Shown here: positions 62,601 through 64,000 of the stretch, in pieces
How positions within the stretch are numbered: position 1 is the first letter of the stretch
Layout of the letters: the number at the start of each line of letters is the position of its first letter
Source: Fulvivirga sp. M361
Lineage (GTDB): Bacteria; Bacteroidota; Bacteroidia; Cytophagales; Cyclobacteriaceae
DNA length: 64,000 nt
NCBI RefSeq assembly: GCF_007097395.1
Contig: NZ_VKDC01000014.1
Coordinates: forward strand, 1 to 64,000
Direction: 5' to 3'
Translations under genes and position numbers: made by a program
The notes under the pieces: generated by a model
Told to the model about the DNA's origin: nothing
The model's input: the letters and a program-made list of their open reading frames with translations, nothing else
Database searches by the model: none

Positions 62601-63929
62601 CTATTCACATAATATCTCTATCTCTACCCTGACGTTTTCATCCGCTTTAGTACTGAGTTTGTCATAGATCATTCTCTTACCCCCCCAGGCTTTTACCACC
62701 ATCCTGTTTTCCTGGATACCATTTTCCATCAAAAATGCTTTAATAAGTTCAGCACGTTGCTTTGAAAGCTCTTTGGCGCTGCCATACCCCTCTTGATTTT
62801 TATCAGATAAGGCGAAATATTCTTTTGCCTCATCCTTACTGATGATCTTGCCGGACTGCTTACCATTCACATGACCGTGGATTCGTATGCATAAATTGGG
62901 ATTCTCCTGTAGCATCTCTAGTAAGCTGTTCATTTCATACTTTGATTCTGGCCTCATTAAGGCTGCGTCCTTAAAAAAGGAGACGTTATACATCACAACA
63001 ATATCTCCAACATGATAGCGAACGAGTTCCATGTTAATTTTGTATTCACCTTCGGAATAGTCAACAAAACCTGATGTATCCTTCAACGGATCGAGGTAAT
63101 TTATCTCTTGCTGCTGCTTTCGGAAACCAAAAATATTGCACACCAGGGAAATCTTTCCAGTACCATTATCGGGATCTTTAAGTGTTACCAGCTCTCCACT
63201 ATTGACAGAATTCATGAATTTTGCACGCTCAGTGTCTATGATCTCTACAGGCCCTTCCACTGGCTTGTCATTTCTTGCATTGACCAAGTTTATAATAACC
63301 TTGACACCGGACAAGTCTTTTAACCCTTCCTCTTCTTCAGCTATTTTTTCTTCAGGCATGTTTTCATCCGTTGTTCCCTCACCTGGAACAGGGTTCTGTT
63401 GAGGCATTTGAGCGGAAGACCCTTCTTCAGTCTCCTGCAAACGTTGACCCGGTTGTACTTTCTCTACCTCACTCTGTTCAGCCTCAGGTTCCTTCTTTTC
63501 ATTTTTTCCATCCGGGCTAACGGTTGGATCAGTCTTTGAGCCTGGTTCGGCAACCTGGCCTTCGGCATTTTGAAGTCCGGAAATATTTTGGTCATTTTTA
63601 CAAACAAATACCCATGCATCACCAAACTGTTCATTCTTGCGTGTCTGCCGCATTTTATCAACAGCGGTATCAAAGTCATCCAAAAAATCTAAAAAAACAA
63701 AATAGAGTCCCTTTTTTGAATTGAATCCATAGCTCGCAGATAATCCGCTCTCACTCACCTTTTGAGCATATCGAATGGCATAGCTTTCTTGACTTTGAGC
63801 GTAAGCACCTATTACTACATAGTATCCTGTTGCCATTTCTTTATCTGATTGATAATAACCATGTGTGGAAAAGGCAATCATGTGAGTGCAGAATATATAA
63901 AGACTTAAAGTGAGTATAATTTTTTTCAT
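62601..63929 (-). CDS. OmpA-family protein with N-terminal SPOR-like domain
   Basis: 442 residues with a signal peptide (MKKIILTLSLYIFCTHMIAFS). Residues 32-112 look like a SPOR-like domain (GYYVVIGAYAQSQESYAIRYA). A 90-residue linker rich in E, P, Q and K follows (about 115-200). Residues 205-300 form a beta-rich domain, and residues 320-442 an OmpA C-terminal domain that binds peptidoglycan (IRIHGHVNGKQ, LSKQRAELIKAFLMENGI, NVRVEIEIL). Such proteins tether the outer membrane to the wall. The combination of a denuded-glycan-binding SPOR fold and an OmpA domain is uncommon. Its upstream region is cut by the window end. Confidence 0.82.
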   Translation of the reverse strand: MKKIILTLSLYIFCTHMIAFSTHGYYQSDKEMATGYYVVIGAYAQSQESYAIRYAQKVSESGLSASYGFNSKKGLYFVFLDFLDDFDTAVDKMRQTRKNEQFGDAWVFVCKNDQNISGLQNAEGQVAEPGSKTDPTVSPDGKNEKKEPEAEQSEVEKVQPGQRLQETEEGSSAQMPQQNPVPGEGTTDENMPEEKIAEEEEGLKDLSGVKVIINLVNARNDKPVEGPVEIIDTERAKFMNSVNSGELVTLKDPDNGTGKISLVCNIFGFRKQQQEINYLDPLKDTSGFVDYSEGEYKINMELVRYHVGDIVVMYNVSFFKDAALMRPESKYEMNSLLEMLQENPNLCIRIHGHVNGKQSGKIISKDEAKEYFALSDKNQEGYGSAKELSKQRAELIKAFLMENGIQENRMVVKAWGGKRMIYDKLSTKADENVRVEIEILCE

Positions 63930-64000
63930 GATCTATTTGACAGGATTACTCCCTAATATATTGAATATTAAGGATGTGAAGCGCAGAAATTTCACTTAAT

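Overview
The window comes from a member of the phylum Bacteroidota, most likely a Cytophagales-type (Fulvivirga-like) marine bacterium. The reasons are two proteins with type IX secretion C-terminal sorting domains, SprB-type and GEVED domains, membrane-anchored AraC regulators, a fused ResB-CcsA cytochrome maturation protein, PadR regulators next to very large FtsX/MacB-type permeases, and moderate-to-low GC by eye. Species is not assigned.

Layout. 0.1-12.1 kb: tRNA-Ala(GGC), an NlpC/P60 lipoprotein, a large FAD/Fe-S oxidoreductase, asparagine synthase B, a Gly-Asp-Gly repeat protein, a TraB/GumN-like protein without its signature histidines, and a 965-residue secreted SprB/T9SS protein. 12.3-20.7 kb: PadR plus three duplicated ABC-type permeases. 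20.7-28.7 kb: M1 peptidase, membrane AraC regulator, surface-repeat protein and an IPT/Kelch lipoprotein. 28.8-39.9 kb: a second PadR plus four permeases of the same superfamily, followed by a beta-solenoid DUF4097-like protein. Neither array contains an ATP-binding subunit; they look like the Bacteroidota counterpart of the acidobacterial PadR/duplicated-orphan-permease loci.

41.0-51.3 kb is an accessory hotspot: a palindromic intergenic element, eleven 21-bp tandem repeats, two GC-rich orphan genes, a motif repeated three times around one gene's start codon, a fused nucleotidyltransferase-HEPN protein, an AT-rich secreted orphan, three copies (one full, one 3'-truncated, one fragment) of a REP-associated tyrosine transposase with its palindromic REP sequences, a T9SS-sorted propeller-like protein, and a zeta-toxin-like kinase bracketed by a perfect 54-bp direct repeat next to the remains of a secreted gene.

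51.3-58.1 kb, minus strand, is a nitrite-ammonification operon: outer-membrane porin, NrfH, NrfA and ResB-CcsA fusion, with a 23-bp dyad just upstream of the first gene. 58.4-64.0 kb holds ordinary metabolic and envelope genes: amidohydrolase, MFS transporter, short-chain dehydrogenase and an OmpA-family protein.

The best candidates for something not yet described are the two orphan-permease arrays, whose N-terminal prefix domains follow the array while the permease bodies match across arrays, and the 41-43.6 kb GC-rich repeat/orphan-gene island. All calls rest on reading the sequence; no database search was run.
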